This document shows positions 7,869 through 15,957 of a stretch of DNA of 33,239 bases, piece after piece (positions within the stretch are counted from its first letter, which is position 1; every line of letters starts with the position of its first letter). A program made the position numbers and the translations under genes. The DNA is taken from NCBI GenBank assembly GCA_027014125.1, contig JALWEI010000025.1, positions 1-33,239 on the forward strand, given 5' to 3'. The notes beneath the pieces are model-generated. The model made no database searches. It was not told where the DNA came from and saw nothing but the letters and a program-made list of their open reading frames with translations. The stretch comes from Acidilobaceae archaeon. Lineage in GTDB: Archaea > Thermoproteota > Thermoprotei_A > Sulfolobales > Acidilobaceae.

Positions 7869-9509
7869 ATGAGGATCTCGGCTATAATACTGGTAGCCAT
7901 CGTGGTCCTCTCCTCCTACCCAGCCGCGGCTAGCCAGGATGCATGCCTATACAATATTAGCTACCCCATGGCAGTCGTCCCCGTATCCATACCGGACGAT
8001 ATAGTCTCCATGGTTGAACACTCCTTGAGGCCGTGGACAGAGAAGGCCCAGATCCAGGGTTGCATAGTCAATATACACGTGGAACCCATCATAGTTGACG
8101 GCTCCCCGCTGGCCAACCCCCTAACCAGGTACCTTGCTGGCGTATACGAGGACCTCGGTATCCCAGAGTGGATAGATAACCCCGAGATACTAGGCGGGAG
8201 GCCCGTCTACTGGGTCGAGCTGATAGGATTTTATAGGACCCTGTATAACTACACGTACAGCCTCCTACTCTCGACGAATCTAACGGTGGTCGACGCGCTA
8301 GTCGTTATAGGCGACCTAGACGGCGTCTCGAGGCAATACTACTCGTACCGTCCCTACAACTACACTGGCGGCCTCCTACTAGAGGGTGTTAGGGGATGGG
8401 CAGGCCCGCTGCCTATGGCCTTCTACGACCTCACAGTAATCCCCAGGCCCAGGCCAGAGCCCGAGATGCCTTTCTACCCCTACGGGGAGCCGGTTAACTA
8501 TAAGAACGATCCTCCCATATGGGCTGCGAGTAAAAGCTTCATCGCGGAGTACATAGAGGATCTGGCCGTTAGCCACGTTAGGTATCATATAGTGAATGTA
8601 CCTAATGACGGCTTTACTCCATTAGTAGTCCATTATAATATATCTATAGTCAGCTTTGGCAACGACACAGTAGTTCGGGGGGCCCTAGCCCAGGCGTCTC
8701 CCAGGGAGGTGGAGTGGCTTACCAAGACAATGGCTCCGTGGCTGGTTGTAAGGGTTAGTGTTAGGGTTGTGAATGCGTCTAGCATACCTGGGCTCTGGGA
8801 GTACGTCTCGCATCTCCATCCGGCCAGCGATGGGTTCATAGAGATGGATTACTATAAGATCATGGATATACTTAGGAGGCAGGTTAGGGAGCAGGATGCA
8901 TTCCCAAAGTTGACCTACACGTTCTTCGTCCTAGCGACCAGCACTCCATCGAGGATGGTGGCGGGGGAGCTGCGATTCACCGGATTCTCCATGGGCCTGT
9001 GGGGCGCCACTTCCTGGCCCGGCCACGGATACAGGGTGCTGGAGACTGGGCTGCCCAGGATCCTGGCCCACGAGCTCGGCCATAGCCTAGGGCTAGGGCA
9101 CCCGTTCGAATACCAGGAGTATCGCGGGGGCCGCTTCATGAAGTGGTTGATGGATTGGGAGTCCTCGGTCATGAGCTACGATAACAATGTGTTAGCTGGC
9201 TTCCTGGGCGGAGGCCCCTACTACTTTAATAGGTATGAGAGCCTGAGGCTGGCATTCTCCTATATAATATCAATATCGAAGATGCTCTCCTTGGACCGGG
9301 TGGAGGTCGAGGATCTACTCTCCAGTGCCGTGTCAAACCCTCTAGGTGGTGTCGAGGATGCGGCCTGGATCTATAGGAGCTGGGCTAGCCTGCCCTGGGA
9401 GGGCCCCATAGGGCCAGCGGATGATGGCTGGGGTTGGGAGGTCGAGGCTCCCCTGGCCCCGCTCACCCTGGCCATGGCTAGTCTATTCTTGGCGACACGT
9501 AGAAGGTGA
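7869..9509 (+). CDS. Exported, C-terminally anchored metzincin-type zinc metalloprotease
   Basis: The zinc site HELGHSLGLGH (residues 401-411 of the 546-residue product) is the full metzincin HExxHxxGxxH motif, and the required Met-turn follows at ESSVMSYDN (Met435). An N-terminal signal peptide (MRISAIILVAIVVLSS, processing likely after YPAAAS) and a C-terminal hydrophobic segment ending in RRR (about 526-546) suggest that it is displayed outside the cell on a membrane anchor. About 350 residues precede the catalytic part and contain many N-glycosylation sequons (NYT, NLT, NIS, NDT). ATG 7869 is preferred over an in-frame ATG at 7842 because the signal peptide then starts the protein. Operon with hutU; the 3' end overlaps the pcna 3' end by 32 bases. 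The exact subfamily was not identified. Confidence 0.87.
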   Translation: MRISAIILVAIVVLSSYPAAASQDACLYNISYPMAVVPVSIPDDIVSMVEHSLRPWTEKAQIQGCIVNIHVEPIIVDGSPLANPLTRYLAGVYEDLGIPEWIDNPEILGGRPVYWVELIGFYRTLYNYTYSLLLSTNLTVVDALVVIGDLDGVSRQYYSYRPYNYTGGLLLEGVRGWAGPLPMAFYDLTVIPRPRPEPEMPFYPYGEPVNYKNDPPIWAASKSFIAEYIEDLAVSHVRYHIVNVPNDGFTPLVVHYNISIVSFGNDTVVRGALAQASPREVEWLTKTMAPWLVVRVSVRVVNASSIPGLWEYVSHLHPASDGFIEMDYYKIMDILRRQVREQDAFPKLTYTFFVLATSTPSRMVAGELRFTGFSMGLWGATSWPGHGYRVLETGLPRILAHELGHSLGLGHPFEYQEYRGGRFMKWLMDWESSVMSYDNNVLAGFLGGGPYYFNRYESLRLAFSYIISISKMLSLDRVEVEDLLSSAVSNPLGGVEDAAWIYRSWASLPWEGPIGPADDGWGWEVEAPLAPLTLAMASLFLATRRR

Positions 9510-10224
9510 GCCTGCCCCCGTCCTGGTACTCCACGTCCACCCTCACCGGGGCGTCGGCGCTGTACCTAACCGTCACTATCTCCGCTGCCTGCGCTGCCTG
9601 GTTCATGTAGGAGAAGTACTCCAACGCGTATGAGGATGTGTCGGGTGATTCCACCCTGTAGTCTACCATGCTGCCCCTTGATAGGCTGAACTCAGCCTCG
9701 CCGCTGGCTATGTCTCCCTCTCCCCTCATCACTAGTATATCCTCGTCCACGGCCTGGAGTGTAATGGTGTCTGCTATCGGTTCTAGGTCTTTGACTGCCT
9801 CCCTGAACGTGGTGCTCATCAGCCTAGCCTCTACTGTGTATGTTATCCGGGGCTCTGGTAGCCTCTCTAGGGCTAGGTTTATCTGTGGTATCCTGAATCT
9901 CCTCACGCCCCGGCTTATGAATGAGACCTCTATGGATGACTCATCCACCCTAAGCTCCAGGGCGTCGTCCTTCCTGGCTCTCCTGAGGACTTTTGAGAGC
10001 AGGCTGAAGGACACGCCGAAGCTGGCCTCGTCACCCTCCACCTCGTACTCCGTGAAGGAGTCCCTAGGGTAGAATAGGTCAACCATGACCACGTGACTAG
10101 TGTCCAGGGCCCTTAGGCTAAGCCCCTCGCTGGTGGCTAGGAAGACGGACTCGTCCAGGATCTTCTCAATGCTGGCTATCATGTACCTCCATATCCTCGC
10201 ATCTGCAAACCTGAACCTGAACAA
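9478..10224 (-). CDS. pcn: DNA polymerase sliding clamp (PCNA)
   Basis: PCNA rings encircle DNA and tether polymerase B, FEN1 and ligase. The 248-residue length and two-domain pattern fit: DESVFLATSEGLSLRALDTSHVVMVDL (about residues 24-50, in parts) is the canonical first-domain signature. The C-terminal YFSYMNQAAQAAEIVTVRYSADAPVRVDVEY block corresponds to the conserved YLxxMxKA...V.L.......PL.L.Y region. The start is TTG at 10224 with a GGGGAG Shine-Dalgarno about five bases upstream. Crenarchaea commonly carry several PCNA paralogues that form heterotrimers, so this may be one of a set; no other is present here. Confidence 0.93.
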   Translation of the reverse strand: MFRFRFADARIWRYMIASIEKILDESVFLATSEGLSLRALDTSHVVMVDLFYPRDSFTEYEVEGDEASFGVSFSLLSKVLRRARKDDALELRVDESSIEVSFISRGVRRFRIPQINLALERLPEPRITYTVEARLMSTTFREAVKDLEPIADTITLQAVDEDILVMRGEGDIASGEAEFSLSRGSMVDYRVESPDTSSYALEYFSYMNQAAQAAEIVTVRYSADAPVRVDVEYQDGGRLTFYVSPRID

Positions 10225-10284
10225 GACGCTCCCCGCGGGGAGGTATTCGCCCCTCCCGGGGGAAATAAGGGGTACAGGGATAGA

Positions 10285-10292
10285 GTTTAAAG
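10285..10292. promoter_or_regulatory. TATA island shared by pcn and the trans-sulfuration gene
   Basis: The core TTTAAA (10286-10291) is palindromic and is the only strong AT island in the 116-base divergent gap. It predicts starts near 10262 (minus) and 10314 (plus). Inferred. Confidence 0.55.
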
Positions 10293-10340
10293 GCGCCCCA
10301 CGCGTGTGGGCATCCTAGCAGTAGGGGGTGGGCGCTTGCT

Positions 10341-11528
10341 TTGGCCTCGAACGGGTCGGGATGCCTGGGGGAGGGCGTCTCCACCCGCCTCGTGTGGGGA
10401 GGGTGGAGGCCTGGAGAGGACAGGTCCGCCGGGTCTATAGTGCCCCCCGTCTTCGTCTCGGCGATATACAGCTACCCTATCGGGGAGAAGACGCTGGAGC
10501 CGAGGGCGGGGGACCTCAAGTATAGCAGGGAGAATAACCCCACCGTGATGCTTCTAGAAGAGTCGCTCGCGTGCATAGAGTCTGGGGAGTGGGCTCTAGC
10601 CTATAATAGCGGGATGTCCTCGATAGCATCGATACTGCTGGCCTACACGGGCAGGGAGTCGAGGATCACCGTGGCGCGTCTAGTCTATGGAACCACTAGG
10701 AGCCTAGCAGCTGGGCTGTGGAGGAGGATCGGGTTCGACCTCAGGATAGCGGGGCCCCCATGGGAGGACCTGCTGGAGGAGGCAGAGGCCTCTGACCTTG
10801 TCATAGTGGAGACAATGGCTAACCCCACGCTAAGGATACCCCCGCTACTGGAGCTAGCCAAGACGTGCAGGAAGAGCGGGTGCAGGCTGGTGGTGGATAA
10901 CACGTTTGCCTCACCCATACTATTCAAGCCCCTGGAGCATGGGGCCTGGCTCGCCGTCGAGAGCATGACCAAGTACATGGCCGGCCATAACGATGTCACC
11001 GCTGGCCTAGTCGCTGGCAGGGGAGATGATGTATACCGGAAGCTGTGGGACTGGAGGAGGGCTATAGGCGGCACCCTCCAACCCCTCGATGCATACCTGG
11101 TAATGAGGGGGCTCAAGACGCTCAGGCTAAGGGTTGAGGCATCGTCTAAGAACGCCATGGAGCTAGCCTCGTGGCTGGAGGAGCATCCCAACGTGTCTAA
11201 GGTCTACTACCCAGGCCTGCCCAGCCACCCTGACCACGGTGAGGCCAGGAGGCTACTCCACGGCGGCTACGGTGGTGTGGTCTCCTTCGAGATCAAGAGT
11301 GGAGACCCTCTCAGGTTCCTGGAGAAGCTTAGGGTGATAGCCCCGGCTCCCAGCCTAGGAGGGGCGGAGAGCCTGGCATCGCTCCCCTACTACTCCAGCC
11401 ACAGGAGCCTGCCTGAGGATGAGAAGGCCAGCCTTGGCATAACGCCGCGCCTTGTCAGGCTCAGCGTTGGCCTGGAGGATGTTGATGATTTAAAGAGGGA
11501 CCTTGACAACGCGTTGAGGAGCATCTAG
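10341..11528 (+). CDS. PLP-dependent cystathionine gamma-lyase/synthase family enzyme
   Basis: This is a Cys/Met metabolism PLP enzyme. The 395-residue product has the N-terminal ST-R signature (STRLVWGGWRPG), VPPVFVSAIY, the PLP-phosphate region YNSGMSSIAS (about 88-97), VVDNTFASPILFKP (184-197) and the Schiff-base lysine K211 in ESMTKYMAGHNDVTAG. The C-terminal SLGGAESLASLP and GLEDVDDLKRDLDNAL are also family features. The reaction (cystathionine gamma-lyase, gamma-synthase or methionine gamma-lyase) cannot be fixed from sequence alone. The start is TTG at 10341 behind GGGGGTG; no ATG lies between it and the conserved N-terminal motif. It shares its CTAG stop with the convergent tryptophanase gene. 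Confidence 0.9.
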   Translation: MASNGSGCLGEGVSTRLVWGGWRPGEDRSAGSIVPPVFVSAIYSYPIGEKTLEPRAGDLKYSRENNPTVMLLEESLACIESGEWALAYNSGMSSIASILLAYTGRESRITVARLVYGTTRSLAAGLWRRIGFDLRIAGPPWEDLLEEAEASDLVIVETMANPTLRIPPLLELAKTCRKSGCRLVVDNTFASPILFKPLEHGAWLAVESMTKYMAGHNDVTAGLVAGRGDDVYRKLWDWRRAIGGTLQPLDAYLVMRGLKTLRLRVEASSKNAMELASWLEEHPNVSKVYYPGLPSHPDHGEARRLLHGGYGGVVSFEIKSGDPLRFLEKLRVIAPAPSLGGAESLASLPYYSSHRSLPEDEKASLGITPRLVRLSVGLEDVDDLKRDLDNALRSI

Positions 11529-12916
11529 ACCGGTTTAAGCTTGGCTAGGAAGTGTCTCACCCCCGGGACGCTGGGCTCCCAGACTAGCTTGAGGCCCCTG
11601 ATCCTGCTGGGCTCTTCGAGCAGGCTTGCCAGGCTCCTAGCCACGTACTCCAGGTGTGTTGTAGTGTAGACCCTGCGTGGTATGGCTAGCCTGAGTAGCT
11701 CCCTCTCGGGGTAAACGATCCTGCCGTTGATCCTCCTGGAGAACGCTAGTGCACCCAGCCCTACAGCCCTAACCCCCGAGTGCAGGTAGAGGGCTGCTGC
11801 TAGGGAGTCGGCGGGGAAGTTCTCCCGGGGTATGTGTGGAGCCGCCTCCAGCGCGTCCACGTAGACAGCGTGGCCCCCTACAGGCTTGAGTATAGGCACC
11901 CCGGCCTCGGCCAGCAGCCTGCCTAGGTATCGCACCTGTCCTATCCTATGCCTCATGTAATCCTCGTCTAGGACCTCTACGAGGCCCTGGGCTATGGCTT
12001 CTAGGTCCCTGCCTGCTAGCCCACCGTATGTTATGTAACCCTCCTCGAGCACTACCCTGGCTGCTAGCTCCTGGTATAGGTCTTCGCTCCTGGTTGCTAT
12101 GAAGCCTCCTATGTTTGCTAGCCCGTCCTTCTTGGCGCTCATGATGAAGTGGTCCCCGTAGGATAGCATCTCCCTTGCGATGTCTCCCAGCTTCCTGCCT
12201 GTGTATCTCGGGTCCATCTCTTTTATCATGTAGGCGTTCTCCGCGAACCTTGACATGTCTATTACCAGCGGTATACCGTACCTGTCGGCGATCCTCCGCG
12301 CCCCGGCTATGTTGTCCATCGATACTGGCTGCCCTCCCAGCGTGTTGTTGGTTAGGACTAGTAGTATGAACGCTATAGACTCTGGCCCCTCCCTGGCTAT
12401 TAGCTCCTCCAGCGCCCCTAGGTCTATGTCCCCCTTGAAGGCTAGGGGCTCCGAGCTTCTGGCCCTAGGGGTTGGTAGGTCTACCGGCTCTCCACCCGCG
12501 TTTATTATAACAGCCCTGCCTGTGTCGAAGTGCGTGTTCGCTGGCACTATCCTGGCTCTTCTAGTCCTCATGAGTGTAGTGTAGAGGATCCTCTCCGCAG
12601 CCCTGCCCTGGTGGACTGGCAGTACGAGGGCGTCACCCCCGAGGAGGCTCTTTACTGTTTCCTCTAGCCTGTACCAGCTCCTCGACCCTGCGTAGGACTC
12701 GTCTCCGAGCATGAGTGATGCTAGCTGGTATATGCTCATGGCGCCAGTGCCGCTGTCCGTTAGGAGGTCTATATACACGTCGTTCGAGCGGAGGCGGAAT
12801 ACGTTCCACCATGCCTCCTCCAGCCTACGCCTCCTCTCCTCCGGGGATGGCAGCTTTATGGGCTCGACTATCTTGATCCTATAGAATTCCATAGGAGGAT
12901 CCATGTGGATCTGCAC
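11525..12916 (-). CDS. tnaA: Tryptophanase / tyrosine phenol-lyase family (beta-eliminating lyase)
   Basis: Enzymes of this family split tryptophan into indole, pyruvate and ammonia (or tyrosine into phenol) using PLP. The 463-residue length matches. Seen are YIDLLTDSGTGAMS (about 48-61), LPVHQGRAAERIL (99-111), the PLP aspartate region VIDMSRFAENAYMIK (218-232), and the Schiff-base lysine in SAKKDGLANIGGF (260-272, second Lys). The C-terminal domain contains RLAIPRRVYTTTHLEYV, typical of the family. Indole versus phenol specificity is not certain, but TrpB2 next to it favours tryptophan. The start is GTG 12916, nearly leaderless behind a TATA box at 12941-12950; ATG 12904 is an alternative. 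Confidence 0.88.
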   Translation of the reverse strand: MQIHMDPPMEFYRIKIVEPIKLPSPEERRRRLEEAWWNVFRLRSNDVYIDLLTDSGTGAMSIYQLASLMLGDESYAGSRSWYRLEETVKSLLGGDALVLPVHQGRAAERILYTTLMRTRRARIVPANTHFDTGRAVIINAGGEPVDLPTPRARSSEPLAFKGDIDLGALEELIAREGPESIAFILLVLTNNTLGGQPVSMDNIAGARRIADRYGIPLVIDMSRFAENAYMIKEMDPRYTGRKLGDIAREMLSYGDHFIMSAKKDGLANIGGFIATRSEDLYQELAARVVLEEGYITYGGLAGRDLEAIAQGLVEVLDEDYMRHRIGQVRYLGRLLAEAGVPILKPVGGHAVYVDALEAAPHIPRENFPADSLAAALYLHSGVRAVGLGALAFSRRINGRIVYPERELLRLAIPRRVYTTTHLEYVARSLASLLEEPSRIRGLKLVWEPSVPGVRHFLAKLKPV

Positions 12917-12940
12917 CGTGTGTGATGGGGGGCTTTGGAG

Positions 12941-12950
12941 GGTAATAAAG
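12941..12950 (-). promoter_or_regulatory. TATA box for the tryptophanase gene
   Basis: The minus strand reads CTTTATTACC, predicting a start near 12920, only a few bases before the GTG at 12916. A near-leaderless transcript is inferred. Confidence 0.5.
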
Positions 12951-12958
12951 TGGCTGGG

Positions 12959-13258
12959 CTAAGGCTTTCTGAGGTTCTCTATGAACTCCTCTACGGGTAC
13001 TAGCCTGAAGGTTGAGGTCCTTATTGTTCCCCTCCTGTTGAGTGCTACTAGCGCCTTGTATAGGGTGATCTCGTCTGGAGCCTCGACTATGTTTAGGAAG
13101 TCGTAGTCTCCTAGCATGACGTACTGGTGCAGGACCTTGACTCCCATGCCCTCGAGCTCCATGTTTACTTCCTTGATCCTCTCGGGCCTCGTGAAGAGGG
13201 TCTCCGCACCCTTCTCGGTTAGCTTAGATAGGACTAGGAAGACCGGCACGTCTACCAC
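12959..13258 (-). CDS. GYD-domain small protein
   Basis: The 99-residue product matches the GYD-type ferredoxin-like small protein pattern: FLVLSKLTEKGAETL at the start, a central HQYVMLGDYDFLNIVEAPDE (about residues 44-63) holding the G-D/Y-D motif, and a final strand TSTFRLVPVEEF. The biochemical role of this family is not established. Its place between tryptophanase and TrpB2, on the same strand, is notable. It has its own TATA-like element at 13286-13296, so it may form a separate short transcript. The start is GTG 13258 with a very short leader. Confidence 0.8.
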   Translation of the reverse strand: MVDVPVFLVLSKLTEKGAETLFTRPERIKEVNMELEGMGVKVLHQYVMLGDYDFLNIVEAPDEITLYKALVALNRRGTIRTSTFRLVPVEEFIENLRKP

Positions 13259-13285
13259 CTAGAAAATATTATAGTGCGAAGGGGG

Positions 13286-13296
13286 GTTATATTACT
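13286..13296 (-). promoter_or_regulatory. TATA-like element before the GYD gene
   Basis: AGTAATATAAC on the minus strand lies right after the TrpB2 stop, about 33 bases before the GYD GTG. Predicted transcript start is near 13266. Inferred. Confidence 0.4.
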
Positions 13297-13300
13297 TCCC

Positions 13301-14647
13301 CTAGCCCCCTTGCACTGGTAGGCTGCTTGGCTCGTAGTCCTCCAGCTTACCGTCTAGGTAGTCCCTGTACCCTTGCAGGTCTAGCAGGCCATGGCCGCTT
13401 AGGTTGAACGCTATCACTATCCTCCTGCCCTCCTCCTTCGCCCTCAGCGCCTCGTCTATAGCCGCTTTCACCGCGTGTGCCGTCTCGGGTGCTACAACGA
13501 TCCCCTCTGTCTTGGCGAATATGTGTGCTGCCTGGAAGACCTCGGTCTGGTGGTATGCCACCGGCTCTACTATGCCGTGGTTTAGTAGTATGCTCAGGGT
13601 TGGGGCGACCCCGTGGTACCTGAGGCCCCCAGCGTGTATCGGGGGTACCCTGTACTGGTGGCCCACGGTATGCATCTTGAGCATCGGGGTTAGCCTGCCG
13701 GAGTCGGCGTAGTCGTAGGTATAACTGCCACGCGTCATCGATGGGCTCGCCCTTGGCTCCACTGCTATGAACCTAGCCTTCTCGCCTCCCCTTAGCATCC
13801 TGCCTATGAAGGGGTAGGTGAAGCCGGCGAAGTTGCTTCCACCCCCCACGGATCCTATGAAGACGTCGGGATACACGCCTGCCTCGTTGAACTGCTTCTC
13901 CGCCTCCAAGCCTATCACTGTCTGGTGGAGAAGTACATGGTTGAGGACGCTTCCCAGCGAGTACTTGGCCTTCTCGTCGGAGAGCACGTCCTCTATAGCC
14001 TCGCTTATCGCTATCCCGAGGCTACCCGGGTGCTCGGGGTCCTCCTCCAGGAACCTCCTCCCCACACTGGTCTTATCGCTGGGGCTCGGGTAGACCTCGG
14101 CTCCGAATAGCTCCATGAGGGTCCTCCGATAGGGCTTCTGGAGGTAGCTGCTCCTAGTCATGTATACCCTTACCTTCACCCCATAGTACGCCCCTGCCGC
14201 CGCTAGGGCTGAGCCCCACTGTCCTGCACCGGTCTCTGTGACGAGCCTCTCAACGCCCTCCAGCTTATTGTAGTATACCTGTGCTAGCGCAGTGTTGATC
14301 TTGTGGCTCCCAGTAGGCGTTATGCCCTCATACTTGAAGTAGATCTCGGCGGGCGTGCCTAGGTACTCCTCAAGCTTCCTGGCCCTGAAGAGGGGTGTCG
14401 GCCTCCTGGCGTACTTCACCAGGGCCTCCCTGACGCTGGCGGGTATCTCTATGTACCTCTCCGTTGACACCTCCTGCTTTAGCAGCTCCACCGAGAATAT
14501 CCTGGCGAGCTTCTCAGGCGAGACCGGCTCCCCCGTCTCTGGGTCCAGCGGCGGGGGGACCTGTTCGGGGAGGTCCGGGAGGATGTTGTACCAGGAGGTG
14601 GGCACCTCCTCCGGGCTCAGGTCGAACCTGAGCCCAGCTAACGCCAT
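13301..14647 (-). CDS. trpB2: TrpB2-type tryptophan synthase beta chain
   Basis: This PLP enzyme joins indole and serine to make tryptophan; TrpB2 forms lack the surface that binds TrpA tightly and often act alone. The product (448 residues, longer than the roughly 400 of TrpB1) has the TrpB2 N-terminal extension [21 protein letters not shown], the Schiff-base lysine K116 in [20 protein letters not shown], the phosphate-binding GSVGGGSNF and [12 protein letters not shown] near the end. There is no trpA or other trp biosynthesis gene nearby. Adjacent tryptophanase suggests indole recapture (inference). ATG 14647 starts with GGAGCG upstream; the divergent partner is sir2. Confidence 0.93.
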   Translation of the reverse strand: MALAGLRFDLSPEEVPTSWYNILPDLPEQVPPPLDPETGEPVSPEKLARIFSVELLKQEVSTERYIEIPASVREALVKYARRPTPLFRARKLEEYLGTPAEIYFKYEGITPTGSHKINTALAQVYYNKLEGVERLVTETGAGQWGSALAAAGAYYGVKVRVYMTRSSYLQKPYRRTLMELFGAEVYPSPSDKTSVGRRFLEEDPEHPGSLGIAISEAIEDVLSDEKAKYSLGSVLNHVLLHQTVIGLEAEKQFNEAGVYPDVFIGSVGGGSNFAGFTYPFIGRMLRGGEKARFIAVEPRASPSMTRGSYTYDYADSGRLTPMLKMHTVGHQYRVPPIHAGGLRYHGVAPTLSILLNHGIVEPVAYHQTEVFQAAHIFAKTEGIVVAPETAHAVKAAIDEALRAKEEGRRIVIAFNLSGHGLLDLQGYRDYLDGKLEDYEPSSLPVQGG

Positions 14648-14696
14648 TGGCGCTCCATCGACCTCGCACCTCTACGCGGGCCGGCTGCTTGCATGG

Positions 14697-14704
14697 TATT
14701 TAAG
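14697..14704. promoter_or_regulatory. TATA island shared by trpB2 and sir2
   Basis: TATTTAAG on the plus strand and CTTAAATA on the minus strand. Predicted starts are near 14674 (minus, 27 bases before trpB2) and 14727 (plus, about 6 bases before the sir2 GTG). Inferred. Confidence 0.55.
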
Positions 14705-14732
14705 TGTTCCGCCTGGCCCACCTGGGTCTAGG

Positions 14733-15482
14733 GTGGGGCTCCTGGATCCCGTTGTGGAGGCTGCGAGGCTGCTTAGGTCTTCTAGGTATGCCATAGTCTT
14801 CACTGGCGCTGGCGTCTCGGCTGAGAGTGGGATACCAACGTTTAGGGGTAGTGGTGGCCTGTGGAGGAGGTTTAGGCCGGAGGACCTAGCCACGCCTGAG
14901 GCCTTCCAGAGGGACCCCAGGCTAGTGTGGGAGTGGTATGCCTGGAGGATCAAGATGGTGCTTGAGGCCGAGCCTAACCCTGCCCATAGGGCTATAGCTA
15001 GGCTGGAGGAGGCTGGACTTGTCAAGGCGGTGATCACGCAGAACGTGGACGGCCTCCACCGCTGGGCCGGGTCTAGTAATGTGGTGGAGCTCCACGGCAG
15101 CATACTACGGGTCAGGTGTACCAGGTGCAGCTACCGCTCCAACCTGGCGAGGGTGCCAAGCGAGATCCCGCCCAGGTGCCCCCGGTGCGGGGGCCTCCTT
15201 AGGCCCGATGTAGTCTGGTTCGGGGAGCCCCTGCCCCGCGGCGAGTTGGAGAGGGCTTGGAGGGAGGCCGGGAAGGCTGACCTGGTTATAGTTGTGGGGA
15301 CCAGTGGAGTAGTAGAGCCAGCCGCCAGTATACCCCTCATAGTCCTCAGCCATGGCGGCTCCATGGTTAATGTGAACCCGGAGCCTAACAGGTATACCGG
15401 GCTGGCTGATGTAGAGGCCAGGATGACCGCTGCCAGGTTCTTCAGCCTCCTCCTGGCCGAGCTGGGGCTGGGTGACGTATAA
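14733..15482 (+). CDS. cobB: Sir2-family NAD-dependent protein deacylase
   Basis: Sir2 removes acyl groups from lysines (for example from the chromatin protein Alba) while consuming NAD+. The 249-residue product has FTGAGVSAESGIPTFRG (residues 23-39), QNVDGLH (103-109), catalytic His121 in VELHGS, the zinc tetrad C129-C132 and C149-C152, and the VVGTSGVVEPAA and VNVNPEP nucleotide-binding segments. GTG 14733 was chosen because it lies just after the predicted transcription start and gives the normal length; the frame stays open for 126 codons upstream, antisense to trpB2, but this stretch has no Sir2 features. Archease follows. Confidence 0.92.
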   Translation: MGLLDPVVEAARLLRSSRYAIVFTGAGVSAESGIPTFRGSGGLWRRFRPEDLATPEAFQRDPRLVWEWYAWRIKMVLEAEPNPAHRAIARLEEAGLVKAVITQNVDGLHRWAGSSNVVELHGSILRVRCTRCSYRSNLARVPSEIPPRCPRCGGLLRPDVVWFGEPLPRGELERAWREAGKADLVIVVGTSGVVEPAASIPLIVLSHGGSMVNVNPEPNRYTGLADVEARMTAARFFSLLLAELGLGDV

Positions 15483-15522
15483 CACCCCACAGGGTATGCA
15501 TTATAGCCTGGGGTGGCGGTGG

Positions 15523-15957
15523 ATGGGGTGCCCGGGGTTTAAGCATGAGGAGCATACTGCCGACGTCCTTATAGAGGCGTGGGGTAGGACCCTAGAGGAG
15601 GCGTTCGAGCAGTCGGCCCTGGCTGTTTATGAGGTGATCACCGACACCAGCAAGGTCAAGCCAAAGACTAGGATCGACCTGGGGGTGGAGGGCTTCGACC
15701 TCGAGAACCTGTTGTACCGTTGGGTGGAGGAGATGCTACTCTACACCGATGCGGATGGCATGGTATTCGGGATGTTCAGGGTGTGCAGGATCGAGAAGGG
15801 GGATGAGGGTTATAGGATCGTGTCCTCGGCGTGGGGAGAGAGGTTTGATCCGGAGAGGCATGAGCACCGTACTATAGTGAAGGCTATGACGTATGCCCAG
15901 ATGAGTATAGGCGAGGTCGACGGGTGCTGGAGGATAACTTTCGTCGTGGACATCTAG
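15523..15957 (+). CDS. Archease, activator of RNA ligase RtcB
   Basis: Archease loads and reactivates the tRNA-splicing ligase RtcB, and can modulate other RNA-modifying enzymes. The product (144 residues from ATG 15523) has the defining HTADV near its start (metal-binding Asp14), RWVEEMLLYTDADGMVF in the middle and the C-terminal RHEHRTIVKAMTYAQM block. A GGTGG Shine-Dalgarno supports ATG 15523; ATG 15496 and GTG 15472 are in-frame alternatives that would add up to 17 residues. It follows sir2 by 40 bases and shares a CTAG stop with the convergent archaemetzincin gene. Confidence 0.9.
   Translation: MGCPGFKHEEHTADVLIEAWGRTLEEAFEQSALAVYEVITDTSKVKPKTRIDLGVEGFDLENLLYRWVEEMLLYTDADGMVFGMFRVCRIEKGDEGYRIVSSAWGERFDPERHEHRTIVKAMTYAQMSIGEVDGCWRITFVVDI

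Noticed and set aside
12917-12958. Possible box C/D sRNA (a TGTGATGG segment) between tnaA and the GYD gene
   Set aside because: Only a poor C-box match is present and no paired D, C' or D' boxes are seen at proper spacing; the stretch is better explained as promoter.
14355-14732. Upstream extension of the Sir2 frame by 126 codons
   Set aside because: It lies antisense to trpB2, has no Sir2 features, and would start before the TATA box. GTG 14733 gives the normal family length.
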